Of a DNA stretch of 64,000 nt, positions 24,425 to 32,917 are shown piece after piece (positions within the stretch are counted from its first letter, which is position 1; every line of letters starts with the position of its first letter). This stretch comes from CAYYFX01 sp046330135 (GTDB lineage: Bacteria > ARS69): positions 186,001-250,000 of the forward strand of contig JAXLTI010000003.1 in assembly GCA_046330135.1 (NCBI GenBank), read 5' to 3'. Under the pieces are notes generated by a model. It was not told where the DNA came from, did not search any database, and worked only from the letters and a program-made list of their open reading frames with translations. Made by a program: the position numbers and the translations under genes.

Positions 24425-25534
24425 GTGCCGCGCATCGACGCCTTCCTGCAGCTCGGCCGCGAGCAAGGCTGCTCGGACCTCCATTTCACCATCGGGCTGC
24501 CGCCGCTCGCGCGCATGGACGGCGAGCTGCTGCCGCTGAAGTACCGCGAGCTGACGAACGACGAGACGAAGGGCCTCATCGAGGAGATCCTCTCTCCGTC
24601 CCAGCGCGAGACCTTCGAGGCGCGCGGCGCGGTCGACCTCTCGTACTCCTCGCCCGAGGTGGGACGCTACCGCATCAACGTGTGCCGGCACGGCGGCGGG
24701 ATCGCGGCGATCTGCCGCGTCATTCCCGAGCGAGCGCCGCGCCTCGCCGACCTCGGCCTGCCCAAGGTGGTGGCGCGCTTCACGCACCTGAACTCCGGGC
24801 TCGTGCTCGTCACGGGCTCCGCGGGCACGGGCAAGTCCACGACCCTCGCCGCCATGATCGAGGAGATCAACCGCGAGCGGTGCCTGAACATCATCACGCT
24901 GGAAGACCCGATCGAGTTCGTCTACGAGAGCAAGCAGGCCCTGATCGTCCAGCGGGAGATCGGACACCACGTCCCCAGCTTCCGCGACGGCCTGCGCTCG
25001 GCGCTGCGCGAGGACCCCGACGTGATCCTCGTGGGCGAAATGCGCGATCTCGAGACCATCCAGCTCGCGATCGAAGCGTCCGAGACCGGCCACCTCGTCC
25101 TCGCGACGCTGCACACGCGCGGCGCCGCGCAGGCGGTCGACCGCATCGTGGACTCGTTCCCCCCGGACGCGCAGTCCCAGGTCCGCACGACGCTCGCCGA
25201 CAACCTCAAGTCGGTCGTGGCCCAGGACCTCGTGCGCGCGGCGGACGGTCGCGGGCGGAGGGCGGTCTGCGAGATCCTCGTGGTGACCCCCGCGGTGGCG
25301 CAGCTCATCCGCGAGGGCAAGACGTTCCAGCTGCCCAGCACCATCGCCACGGGCCGCCGGCAAGGGATGCAGCTCCTCGACCAGGCGCTGCTCGAGCTTC
25401 TCCGCGTGGGCGAGATCGACCCGGACGAGGCATTCCTCCGCGCCACCGACAAGAAGGAGTTCATCCACCACGTGACGCGGCTCGAGCTGCTCGACCTCGT
25501 CGGCGGGCCCGCGCCGCCGGAGCCGGCGGCATGA
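24425..25534 (+). CDS. PilT/PilU-type retraction ATPase, paralogue 1
   Basis: 369 residues; GTG start 6 bases after AGGA, close behind the kinase stop. N-terminal PAS-like domain, then RecA-like ATPase with Walker A GSAGTGKSTT (131-140; the usual form is GPTGSGKSTT), Asp box TLEDPIEF, Walker B DVILVGEMRD, His box ATLHTRGAAQAVDRIVDSFP, and a C-terminal LIREGK that corresponds to the PilT AIRNLIREGK motif. The family powers type IV pilus retraction. The variant Walker A suggests functional divergence, perhaps a PilU-like role. Its stop overlaps the second pilT start as ATGA. Confidence 0.93.
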   Translation: MPRIDAFLQLGREQGCSDLHFTIGLPPLARMDGELLPLKYRELTNDETKGLIEEILSPSQRETFEARGAVDLSYSSPEVGRYRINVCRHGGGIAAICRVIPERAPRLADLGLPKVVARFTHLNSGLVLVTGSAGTGKSTTLAAMIEEINRERCLNIITLEDPIEFVYESKQALIVQREIGHHVPSFRDGLRSALREDPDVILVGEMRDLETIQLAIEASETGHLVLATLHTRGAAQAVDRIVDSFPPDAQSQVRTTLADNLKSVVAQDLVRAADGRGRRAVCEILVVTPAVAQLIREGKTFQLPSTIATGRRQGMQLLDQALLELLRVGEIDPDEAFLRATDKKEFIHHVTRLELLDLVGGPAPPEPAA

Positions 25535-26601
25535 GCCGCATCAACACGTTCCTCGAGCTGACCATCAAGCAGGACGGCTCGGACCTGCACGTCGTCTCGG
25601 GCCTCACGCCGCGCGTCCGCATCCACGGGCGCCTGGAGCCGATCCGCTTCCGCGAGCTGTCCTCGGACGAGATCCTCCGGATCCTCTCCGAGTTCATGAC
25701 GCCCGCGCAGCGCGGGCGCCTCGAGAAGGACCAGGCGGTGGACTTCGCGTACGTCGTGGACGGGCTCGGCCGCTTCCGCGTCAACGTGTACCGGCACGTG
25801 GGGGGCGTGGCGGCGGTCTTCCGCGTGATCGCCTCGCGCACGCCGTCGCTCGAGGGGACCGGCATGCCGCCCGTCGTGGCGAACACGGTCTCGACGCCGC
25901 GCGGCCTGACGCTCGTGACCGGACCCACGGGGTCCGGCAAGTCCACGACGCTCGCGGGGATGGTCGACCACATCAACTCCACCCGGAAGGGTCACATCGT
26001 CACCATCGAGGACCCGATCGAATTCCTCCACACGTACCGCTCGTGCGTCATCACGCAGCGGGAGGTGGGGACGCACTCGCCGTCCTTCCACGAGGCGCTT
26101 CGCGACGCGCTCCGCGAGGACCCGGACGTGATCCTCGTGGGCGAGATGCGCGATCTCGAGACGATCCAGCTCGCGCTCACCGCCGCGGAGACCGGCGTGC
26201 AGGTGCTCGGCACGCTGCACACGACCGGCGCGGTACGCTCGATCGACCGCCTCATCAGCGTCTTCCCGGCCCGCGTGCACGAGCAGGTGCGTTCCGTGCT
26301 CGCGGACTCCCTGCGCATGGTCGTCTCGCAGCAGCTCGTGCGGCGGGCGGACGGCGCCGGCCGCGTCGCGGTGCCGGAGGTGCTGATCAACACGCAGGCC
26401 GCGGCGTCGATGATCCGCAAGGGTCGAACGCACCAGCTCGCCTCCGTCATCCAGGCGGGATCGCGCCAGGGCATGTGCAGCCTGGACGCGCGCCTCCAGG
26501 AGCTGGTGCGCACCGAGATCATCACCGGCGAGGAAGCGTACGAGCACGCGATCGACAAGGGCCCGTTCGAGCGCTACCTGCTCGAGGATGCGCTCGCGTA
26601 G
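25531..26601 (+). CDS. pilT: PilT-type retraction ATPase, paralogue 2
   Basis: 356 residues, same layout as the preceding gene, with canonical Walker A GPTGSGKSTT (131-140), TIEDPIEF, DVILVGEMRD and GTLHTTGAVRSIDRLISVFP; the C-terminal motif is MIRKGRTHQL. It is colinear with paralogue 1 over nearly the whole length, so the pair is a tandem duplication that has since diverged. The two may form mixed or alternating retraction motors, as PilT and PilU do in proteobacteria. No pilus structural genes occur in the window. The 3' end overlaps the convergent SprT-like gene by 28 bases. Confidence 0.93.
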   Translation: MSRINTFLELTIKQDGSDLHVVSGLTPRVRIHGRLEPIRFRELSSDEILRILSEFMTPAQRGRLEKDQAVDFAYVVDGLGRFRVNVYRHVGGVAAVFRVIASRTPSLEGTGMPPVVANTVSTPRGLTLVTGPTGSGKSTTLAGMVDHINSTRKGHIVTIEDPIEFLHTYRSCVITQREVGTHSPSFHEALRDALREDPDVILVGEMRDLETIQLALTAAETGVQVLGTLHTTGAVRSIDRLISVFPARVHEQVRSVLADSLRMVVSQQLVRRADGAGRVAVPEVLINTQAAASMIRKGRTHQLASVIQAGSRQGMCSLDARLQELVRTEIITGEEAYEHAIDKGPFERYLLEDALA

Positions 26602-27191
26602 ATCGCGCCCGGGGCCGCGCCGCGCCCCGTTCCCACCCAGACCAGGATCTGCCGGCACTTGCGGCAGTGATACGTCGCGAAGCCGCGCCGGATGCGGCGG
26701 TGGGCCCGCGGCGTGAGCAGGTGCGTGTCGGGGCACGCGCAGCGGTAGGGAACGCTGCCGACGCGTCGGGCCGGCGTGGTCTCGAACGAGTGGCACGAGC
26801 GCGCGCGGACGCCGAAGTAGCCCATGACCTCGCGCCACTCGGCCCCGTGCGGGCGCCGCCGGCCGGGAAACGCGCGGGCGACGACCACGTGCGCCACCTC
26901 GTGCGGCACGATCTCGGCGAGGAACGCGTCGCCGTGCCGCGCGAGGAGCTCGCCGTTGTAGCGGATGGCGCCGGTGCGCGCGCAGGCGTCGCCGGCGCTG
27001 CGCCCGCGGAGGGCGAGGCTGACGCTCACGGGGGCCAGCGCCTGCGGCCAGCGCTCGGCGGCGCGGGCGAGGTAGCGCGCCGTTTCGCGGCGGACGCGCT
27101 CCAGCGCGTCCACCGGAGGCGGCGCCGCCGGCACCCCGGAGGATTCGAACGGCAGGACGAGCTGCCGCGACGCTGTTCGCTCCCCCACCAC
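26574..27191 (-). CDS. SprT-like zinc metalloprotease
   Basis: 205 residues. HEVAHVVVARAF carries the HExxH zincin motif (EIVPHEVAH), and two cysteine pairs, CACP and CRKC, form a C-terminal zinc ribbon, the SprT/Spartan domain order. Spartan proteases act on DNA-protein crosslinks in eukaryotes; bacterial SprT function is poorly known. GTG start; a second GTG follows directly. The last 28 bases overlap pilT on the other strand, so the two transcripts are antisense at their ends. Confidence 0.88.
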   Translation of the reverse strand: MVGERTASRQLVLPFESSGVPAAPPPVDALERVRRETARYLARAAERWPQALAPVSVSLALRGRSAGDACARTGAIRYNGELLARHGDAFLAEIVPHEVAHVVVARAFPGRRRPHGAEWREVMGYFGVRARSCHSFETTPARRVGSVPYRCACPDTHLLTPRAHRRIRRGFATYHCRKCRQILVWVGTGRGAAPGAIYASASSSR

Positions 27192-27259
27192 CCGTCCCCC
27201 TCGCCCCGCCTCGCGGCGCCGGCCGAGCCCGCGCCGGAGGCGGCACCGCGCCGCGCGAC

Positions 27260-28018
27260 CTAACTGCGCGGCAGCTTCGGCATGAACGCCTGCAACAGAT
27301 CGATGGGCACCGGGAAGACCACGGTGGAGTTGTTCTCCGCCGCGACCTCCACCAGCGTGCCCAGGAACCGGAGCTGGATCGCCGCCGGCTCGCGCCCGAT
27401 GATCGCCGCCGCCTGCGCGATCTTCTCCGCGGCCTGGAACTCGCCTTCCGCCGTGATGACCTTCGCCCGCCGCTCCCGCTCGGCTTCCGCCTGACGCGCC
27501 ATGGCGCGCTGCATCTCCTGCGGGAGGTCGACGTGCTTGATCTCCACCATGCTCACCTTGATGCCCCAGGGGTCCGTGTGACGATCCAGGATGACCTGCA
27601 GCTGATGGTTGATCGTCTCGCGGTCCGAGAGCAGCTGGTCGAGCTCCGACCCGCCGAGCACGGAGCGCAGCGTGGTCTGCGCGAGCTGCGACGTGGCGTA
27701 CATGAAATCCTCGACCTCCACGGTCGCCCGCGAGGGGTCCACGACCCGGAAGTACAGCACCGCGTTCACCTTCACCGAGACGTTGTCCCGCGTGATGACG
27801 TCCTGCGGCGGAACGTCGAACGCCACGGTGCGCAGGCCCACCTTGACCATCTTCTCGACGAAGGGAATCAGGAGGATCACGCCCGGCCCTCGAACGCCCA
27901 CCAGGCGCCCGAGCCGGAAGACCACGCCGCGCTCGTACTCGCGGAGGATCCGCACCATGTTCGTCAGCAGCAGGAACAGGAAGATGAGGACGGGAATCAG
28001 CGCACCGAAGGGCAGCAT
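27260..28018 (-). CDS. Slipin/stomatin-like SPFH membrane protein
   Basis: About 252 residues; ATG at 28018 (a GTG directly upstream is also possible). N-terminal membrane helix (about 7-25), then the SPFH/PHB domain: VVFRLGRLVGVRGPGVILL, DNVSVKVNAVLYFRVVDP, VDLPQEMQRAMARQAEAERE. SPFH proteins form detergent-resistant membrane rings. It lies 60 bases downstream of nfeD, the classical slipin-NfeD operon pair, in which the NfeD protease domain can cleave the slipin. Confidence 0.93.
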   Translation of the reverse strand: MLPFGALIPVLIFLFLLLTNMVRILREYERGVVFRLGRLVGVRGPGVILLIPFVEKMVKVGLRTVAFDVPPQDVITRDNVSVKVNAVLYFRVVDPSRATVEVEDFMYATSQLAQTTLRSVLGGSELDQLLSDRETINHQLQVILDRHTDPWGIKVSMVEIKHVDLPQEMQRAMARQAEAERERRAKVITAEGEFQAAEKIAQAAAIIGREPAAIQLRFLGTLVEVAAENNSTVVFPVPIDLLQAFMPKLPRS

Positions 28019-28082
28019 CACTCCGCCTTTCCGACCCGCCGTGCGGGCCTGTCGACTCGGATCTCCGCGGGCGTCGCCCGGT

Positions 28083-29456
28083 TCAAGCGAGCACCTTGCG
28101 AACCTTGAGCAGGAGCCCGTCGACCCCCGTGACCTCGACTGTCTCCCCCGCCGCGACGCGCACGTCGCACACCGCGTTCCACCGCTCCCCGCGCACGTCC
28201 ACGGTTCCCTTCGGATCCAGGTCGGTGGCCGCGACGCCCTTGAGCCCCAGCATGCCTTCGCGTCCGGTCGTGGGCTTCGTGCGCATCGTCCGCACGGAGA
28301 GCCCGGCGACCACCATGAAGAACAGGCCGGATACGAGCGCGAGCGGGAGGATCACGGAGAGCGACGCGCGCAGCGCCGGCTCCGGCGACTCGAAGAGCAT
28401 CATCGCCCCCAAGACCGTCGACACGACGCCACCCACCGCCAGCAGTCCGTGGCTCGGGACCTGCGTCTCGACGAGGAAGAGGACCGCCCCCAACGCGAGC
28501 AGGAGCGCCCCGGCGAAGTTGAGCGGGAAGGTCTGCAGCGAGTAGAACCCGAGGATGAGACAAAGCGCTCCCACGATCCCCGGGAAGATCGAGCCCGGGT
28601 TCTGCAGCTCGAAGAAGAGCCCCCAGACGCCGAGCATCATCAGCACCGTGGCGACGTTCGGATTCGCGAGGTAGGACAGCAGCCGGAAGCGCAGGCCCAG
28701 CGGCCGCTCCACCACGCGCGCGTCCGCGAGCGCGAGGACGTGCTCGCCCCAGGGCAGCATCACGCGCAGGCCGTTCGCCTTCGCGAGCACCTCGTCCACG
28801 GTGGATGCCGTGAAGTCGATGACGTGGCCCTCCAGCGCCTCTCGCTCCGTGGAGGACTTCGCCTCCTGCACCGCCCGCTCCGCCCAGTCCACGCTCCGTC
28901 CGCGCCGCTCCGCGATCGTGCGCGCGAAGGCCGCCGTGTCCTGGAACATCTTCCTCGAGAGCGTGGACCCCGAGTCCGGCTCCGCGCCGCCGATCTGGAT
29001 GGGCGAGGCGGCGCCGAGGTTCGTGCCGGGCGCCATCGCGGCCACGTGCGCGGCCATCGTCAGGAAGGCTCCCGCGGACGCCGCGCGCGCGCCGGCCGGA
29101 GCGACCCAGACGATGATCGGCACGGGCGAAGCGAAGAAGTCCGACACGATGTTCCGCGTGGCGTCGAGCAGCCCGCCCGGCGTATCGAGTTGCACGAGGA
29201 GCACCTCGGCGTGCTCGTTCTTCGCCGCCTCGATCGCGTCCGAGAGGAACTTGCGCGTGACGGGCGTGATCGCGTCGGACCAGGAGACGCGCAACACGAG
29301 GGGATGGGCCGCGGCGGTCGATTCGGCGGCGGCCCGCGCCCTGCCCGAGTCCGGAGCCGAAGCCTTCGCCGGAGGCGAGGCGCCGGCCGCGGTCACGCCG
29401 AAGGGCGAGACGCTCAGGCCGACCGCGACGAAGAGACCGGCGACCCTCGAGACCAT
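28083..29456 (-). CDS. NfeD-family membrane serine protease (long form)
   Basis: 457 residues. N-terminal signal peptide (FVAVGLSVSPFGVTAAGA), then a ClpP/SppA-like protease domain with LDTPGGLLDATRNIV and the catalytic serine in SAGAFLTMAAHVAAM, then four to five membrane helices and a C-terminal OB-fold domain (LGLKGVAATDLDPKGTVDVR). This is the full-length NfeD type that partners stomatin-like proteins. The start lies 43 bases inside the recG 3' end, with GGGAG 4 bases before the ATG. Confidence 0.93.
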   Translation of the reverse strand: MVSRVAGLFVAVGLSVSPFGVTAAGASPPAKASAPDSGRARAAAESTAAAHPLVLRVSWSDAITPVTRKFLSDAIEAAKNEHAEVLLVQLDTPGGLLDATRNIVSDFFASPVPIIVWVAPAGARAASAGAFLTMAAHVAAMAPGTNLGAASPIQIGGAEPDSGSTLSRKMFQDTAAFARTIAERRGRSVDWAERAVQEAKSSTEREALEGHVIDFTASTVDEVLAKANGLRVMLPWGEHVLALADARVVERPLGLRFRLLSYLANPNVATVLMMLGVWGLFFELQNPGSIFPGIVGALCLILGFYSLQTFPLNFAGALLLALGAVLFLVETQVPSHGLLAVGGVVSTVLGAMMLFESPEPALRASLSVILPLALVSGLFFMVVAGLSVRTMRTKPTTGREGMLGLKGVAATDLDPKGTVDVRGERWNAVCDVRVAAGETVEVTGVDGLLLKVRKVLA

Positions 29457-31462
29457 GGCTCCCGCTCCAGGAGAAGCTCCGCCGCCCGACGCGCCCGATC
29501 CACGAGATCCACGAGCCGGCCCGCGATGCTCGCGTGGCTTCCCGCGAACGCCCCGAGCCTTCCGCTCTGACGGAGCCCGAGCAACTCCCCCGGACCGCGC
29601 GTGGCCAGGTCGATCTCGGCCAACCGCAAGCCGTCCCGAACCTGGACCAGCGCTTCGAGCCGCTCGCGCGCCGCCGGCTTCGCATCCGGCGCCGGTACGA
29701 GCCAACAATACCCCTTCTGACCCCGGCGCGCGATGCGCCCGCGCAGCTGGTGGAGCTGGGCGAGGCCGAGCCGCTCCGGCTCCTCGACCCAGAGGATCGT
29801 GGCGCCCGGAACGTCGAGCCCGACTTCCACGACCGTCGTGGCCACCACCGCCGCGAGCCGCCGCTCGCGGAACCCTTCGACGATCTCCTCGCGCTCGGCC
29901 GCCGGCAATCGGCCGTGCACGAGCCCGATCGACGCGCCCGCGAGCGGGCCCCGGGTCAGCTCGCGGTGCAGCTCGACCACGCCGTCCTGCTCCCCGCCGC
30001 CGATCCGCGGGCGCACGAAGAACGCCTGGTCGCCCTGCGCGAGGCGCTCCCGCACCCATGCGAGCGCGCGGCTGCGCCGCCCCGGCGCGACGACCCGGGT
30101 CTCGACGTCGCCGCCGCCGCCCGGGCGCTGCTCGACGACCGAGAGGTCCACGTCCCCGAACGCGAGGAGCGCGAGCGTGCGCGGGATCGGCGTGGCGGTG
30201 AGGACCAGCGCGTGCGGCGTGCGGGCCTTCGCCAGCAGCGCGCGACGCTCCCGCACGCCGAAGCGGTGCTGCTCGTCCACCACGCACAGCCCGAGCTTCG
30301 GAAGGAGCGTGGACTCGGAGAGGAGCGCGTGCGTCCCGATCGCGAAGTCCGCCTCGCCGCTCGAGAGGAGCGCGCGCGCCGCCCGCGCGTCCGGCGGGGG
30401 CAGGGTCCCCGTGAGGAGGGCCACGCCGTCCGTTCCGCGCGGGAGCAGCGACCGGACCGTGGCGAAGTGCTGGCGCGCGAGGAGGTCCGTGGGCGCGAGC
30501 AGCGCGCAGTGCAGCCCGCGCGAGCGCGCCTCCTCGATGACCGCGAGCGCCACGGCGGTCTTCCCGCAGCCGACCTCGCCCACGACCATGCGGCCCATCG
30601 GGTGGGGCGCCTGCAGGTCCTCGCACGCGTCGGCGATGGCGGCTTCCTGGGACGGAGTGAGGCGGAACGGAAGGCCGCGCACGAACACGGCGGCTCCCCC
30701 GCCGAGGCCGTCGGCGCGCGGCGCTCGGCGCGCGAGCCTCACACGGAGCCGCCGCCGCACCGCCAACTCGATGGACAGGAGAGCGTCGAAGAGGAGCCTC
30801 TCCCGCCCTCGCTCCCCCTCCGCGAGGTCGCGCGGCGCGTGCGCGGCGCGCATCGCGCCGGCGAGCTCGCCCACGGCGGCGGCCTCGCGCACGTCCGCCG
30901 GCAACGGATCCACCACCGAACCCGCGGCGGCGAGGGCCGCTTGCGCGAGGTCCCGCAGCAGGCGCTGGCTCAGCCCCTCGGTCAGAGCGTACAGGGGCCG
31001 GCAGCCCCGCAACCGATCCGGAACCTCCCCCGACGCGGCAGGGAGGCGGACGAACTCCGGCTGAAGCAGCGCACCGTCCGCCGAGACCCGCCCCGAGAGC
31101 GCCACGAAGACGCCCTCCCGGATCTCGCGGGCGAGGAACGCGGCGCCGAACCACAGTGCATCGACGGCGCCGGACGGGTCCTCGATTCGCGCCCGCAAGA
31201 CCGCGCGGCCCCCCTGACCGCGGCGCATCCACGCCTTGGCGATGCGCCCGCGGACGACCGCGAACTCGCCCGCCCGCGCGGGAACGCCCGTCGCGGGAAT
31301 CACGTCGCCGCGATCCTCGTAGCCGCGCGGCGCGTTCCGGAGAACGTCCTCGACGGTGCGGAGCCCGAGCTTGGAAAGCAGCATCGCCCGCTTCTCCCCG
31401 ATGCCCGGGAGAGCGGTCAGGAGGTCGCCGGGCGCCGGTGGATCGACGTTGCGAGCGCGCAT
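29414..31462 (-). CDS. recG: ATP-dependent DNA helicase RecG
   Basis: 682 residues, normal length. N-terminal wedge/OB domain (LTALPGIGEKRAMLLSKLGL, then RGRIAKAWMRR), superfamily 2 helicase core with Walker A GEVGCGKTAVA and DEQH box VVDEQHRFGVRER, LTATPIPRTLAL, and helicase C motif VVATTVVEVGLDVPGAT, LHQLRGRIARRG. It regresses stalled forks and migrates branched DNA. Upstream is a 157-base gap after ftsZ. It is the first of recG-nfeD-slipin. Confidence 0.96.
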   Translation of the reverse strand: MRARNVDPPAPGDLLTALPGIGEKRAMLLSKLGLRTVEDVLRNAPRGYEDRGDVIPATGVPARAGEFAVVRGRIAKAWMRRGQGGRAVLRARIEDPSGAVDALWFGAAFLAREIREGVFVALSGRVSADGALLQPEFVRLPAASGEVPDRLRGCRPLYALTEGLSQRLLRDLAQAALAAAGSVVDPLPADVREAAAVGELAGAMRAAHAPRDLAEGERGRERLLFDALLSIELAVRRRLRVRLARRAPRADGLGGGAAVFVRGLPFRLTPSQEAAIADACEDLQAPHPMGRMVVGEVGCGKTAVALAVIEEARSRGLHCALLAPTDLLARQHFATVRSLLPRGTDGVALLTGTLPPPDARAARALLSSGEADFAIGTHALLSESTLLPKLGLCVVDEQHRFGVRERRALLAKARTPHALVLTATPIPRTLALLAFGDVDLSVVEQRPGGGGDVETRVVAPGRRSRALAWVRERLAQGDQAFFVRPRIGGGEQDGVVELHRELTRGPLAGASIGLVHGRLPAAEREEIVEGFRERRLAAVVATTVVEVGLDVPGATILWVEEPERLGLAQLHQLRGRIARRGQKGYCWLVPAPDAKPAARERLEALVQVRDGLRLAEIDLATRGPGELLGLRQSGRLGAFAGSHASIAGRLVDLVDRARRAAELLLEREPWSRGSPVSSSRSA

Positions 31463-31619
31463 GGAAAGCGTTCGGGCCTCAGGAGTTCCGAGATTCCCTT
31501 CGCGTGGACTCTACTCGCCCGACCGCGCCCCGTCGCCCCGCGACTCGCCTCCCGCCGACCTGCGCCGCCCGCCGAGATCCGGCGCCCCGAGATTCGGCGC
31601 CTGCCGAAACCCGAACGCG
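31463..31619. other. Gap between ftsZ stop and recG start
   Basis: 157 non-coding bases. No clear terminator with T tract and no good promoter was seen on the minus strand, so the dcw transcript could read into recG. Confidence 0.35.
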
Positions 31620-32789
31620 TCAGTCCATCTGCTTGCGGAGGAACGTGGGCGTCTCCAGGTCGTCGTCGATGAAGGAGCGGATCACGCGCTTCACCGGCTC
31701 GTTCTCGCGGCGACCTTCCGTGCGCCGGAACGCCGGCCGCTCGAGGTCGGCCGCCGTCAACGCAGGCACGGACACCGGCTGCGCCGCCGCCGCCACCCGC
31801 GCCGGCTCGACGCGCGCGCGCTCGCGGCCCGTCTCCCCGATCCCCGTGGCAATCACCGTCACCTGCACGAAGCCGGCGCGGCTGGGGTCGATCACGGCGC
31901 CGAAGAAGAGGTTCGCATCCTCCCCGGCGGCGTCGTAGATGATGGACGTGGCCTCGTTGACGTCCGTGAGCGTGAGGTCCTCGCCGCCCGTGATGTTCAC
32001 GACCACGCCCTTCGCTCCGGAGATGGAGACTTCCTCCAGCAGCGGGCTGGTCACGGCCTGACGCGCGGCCTTGGCGGCCCGGTCTTCTCCTTCGGCCAGC
32101 CCGGTCCCCATCAACGCGTCGCCCATCTTCGACATCACCGAGCGCACGTCCGCGAAGTCCAGGTTCACGAGACCCGGCACGGAGATGAGGTCGGAGATTC
32201 CGCGGGTGGCATGGAGGAGGACGTCGTCCGCGAGACGGAACGCGTCCAGGAGCGTGGTGTCCTTCTGCACGATGGAGAGCAGGCGCTGGTTCGGGATCAC
32301 GATGAGCGTGTCCACGGACTCCTTGAGACGCGCGAGACCTTCCGCCGCCTGACGCGTGCGGTGACGGCCTTCGAACTCGAAGGGCTTCGTGACGACGCCG
32401 ACCGTCAGCGCCCCCAGCTCCTTGGCGATCTCCGCGACCACCGGAGCCGCGCCCGTGCCGGTGCCGCCGCCCATTCCGGCGGTGACGAAGATCATGTCCG
32501 ACCCGTGCAGCGCCTCGGCCACGAGATCACGGCTCTCCTCGACCGCGCGGCGTCCGATCTCCGGGTTCCCGCCGGAGCCGAGCCCGCGAGTCACGGTGGC
32601 GCCGAGCTGGAGACGCGTGCCGGCGCCGGAGACCCCGAGAGCCTGGAGGTCGGTGTTCGCGCTGATGAACTCGCAGCCGGAGAGGCCGGAGTCGATCATT
32701 CGGTTGATCGCGTTGCCGCCCGCGCCGCCGACCCCGATGACTCGGATCTTCGCGAGGCTGAGCGGCTCCTGGACGAGCTCGAAAGGCAT
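31620..32789 (-). CDS. ftsZ: Cell division protein FtsZ
   Basis: 389 residues. Tubulin-like GTPase that forms the Z ring. GTP signature GGGTGTG at 107-113, N-terminal GVGGAGGNAINRMI, T7 loop LDFADVRSVM, and the conserved C-terminal peptide DDDLETPTFLRKQMD, which binds FtsA and other partners. ATG behind GGGGAGG (spacing 8). It is separated from ftsA by a 128-base gap, the largest in the dcw cluster, which could hold an extra ftsZ promoter, although none is clear. Confidence 0.97.
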   Translation of the reverse strand: MPFELVQEPLSLAKIRVIGVGGAGGNAINRMIDSGLSGCEFISANTDLQALGVSGAGTRLQLGATVTRGLGSGGNPEIGRRAVEESRDLVAEALHGSDMIFVTAGMGGGTGTGAAPVVAEIAKELGALTVGVVTKPFEFEGRHRTRQAAEGLARLKESVDTLIVIPNQRLLSIVQKDTTLLDAFRLADDVLLHATRGISDLISVPGLVNLDFADVRSVMSKMGDALMGTGLAEGEDRAAKAARQAVTSPLLEEVSISGAKGVVVNITGGEDLTLTDVNEATSIIYDAAGEDANLFFGAVIDPSRAGFVQVTVIATGIGETGRERARVEPARVAAAAQPVSVPALTAADLERPAFRRTEGRRENEPVKRVIRSFIDDDLETPTFLRKQMD

Positions 32790-32917
32790 GGAATTTCCTC
32801 CCCACGTCACGGACCCGAAGGTCCTCCCCACCCACACCGCATTCCGAATTACCGCAAGACCGCGGTCCTGAACAGAAGAATCGCACGCCGCGGCTCGAAA
32901 AATGCGCGCGCCGCGCA

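Noticed and set aside
32790..32917. Separate ftsZ promoter in the ftsA-ftsZ gap
   Set aside because: TTGCGG and nearby AT-poor hexamers do not form a spaced -35/-10 pair; only the ribosome site is clear.
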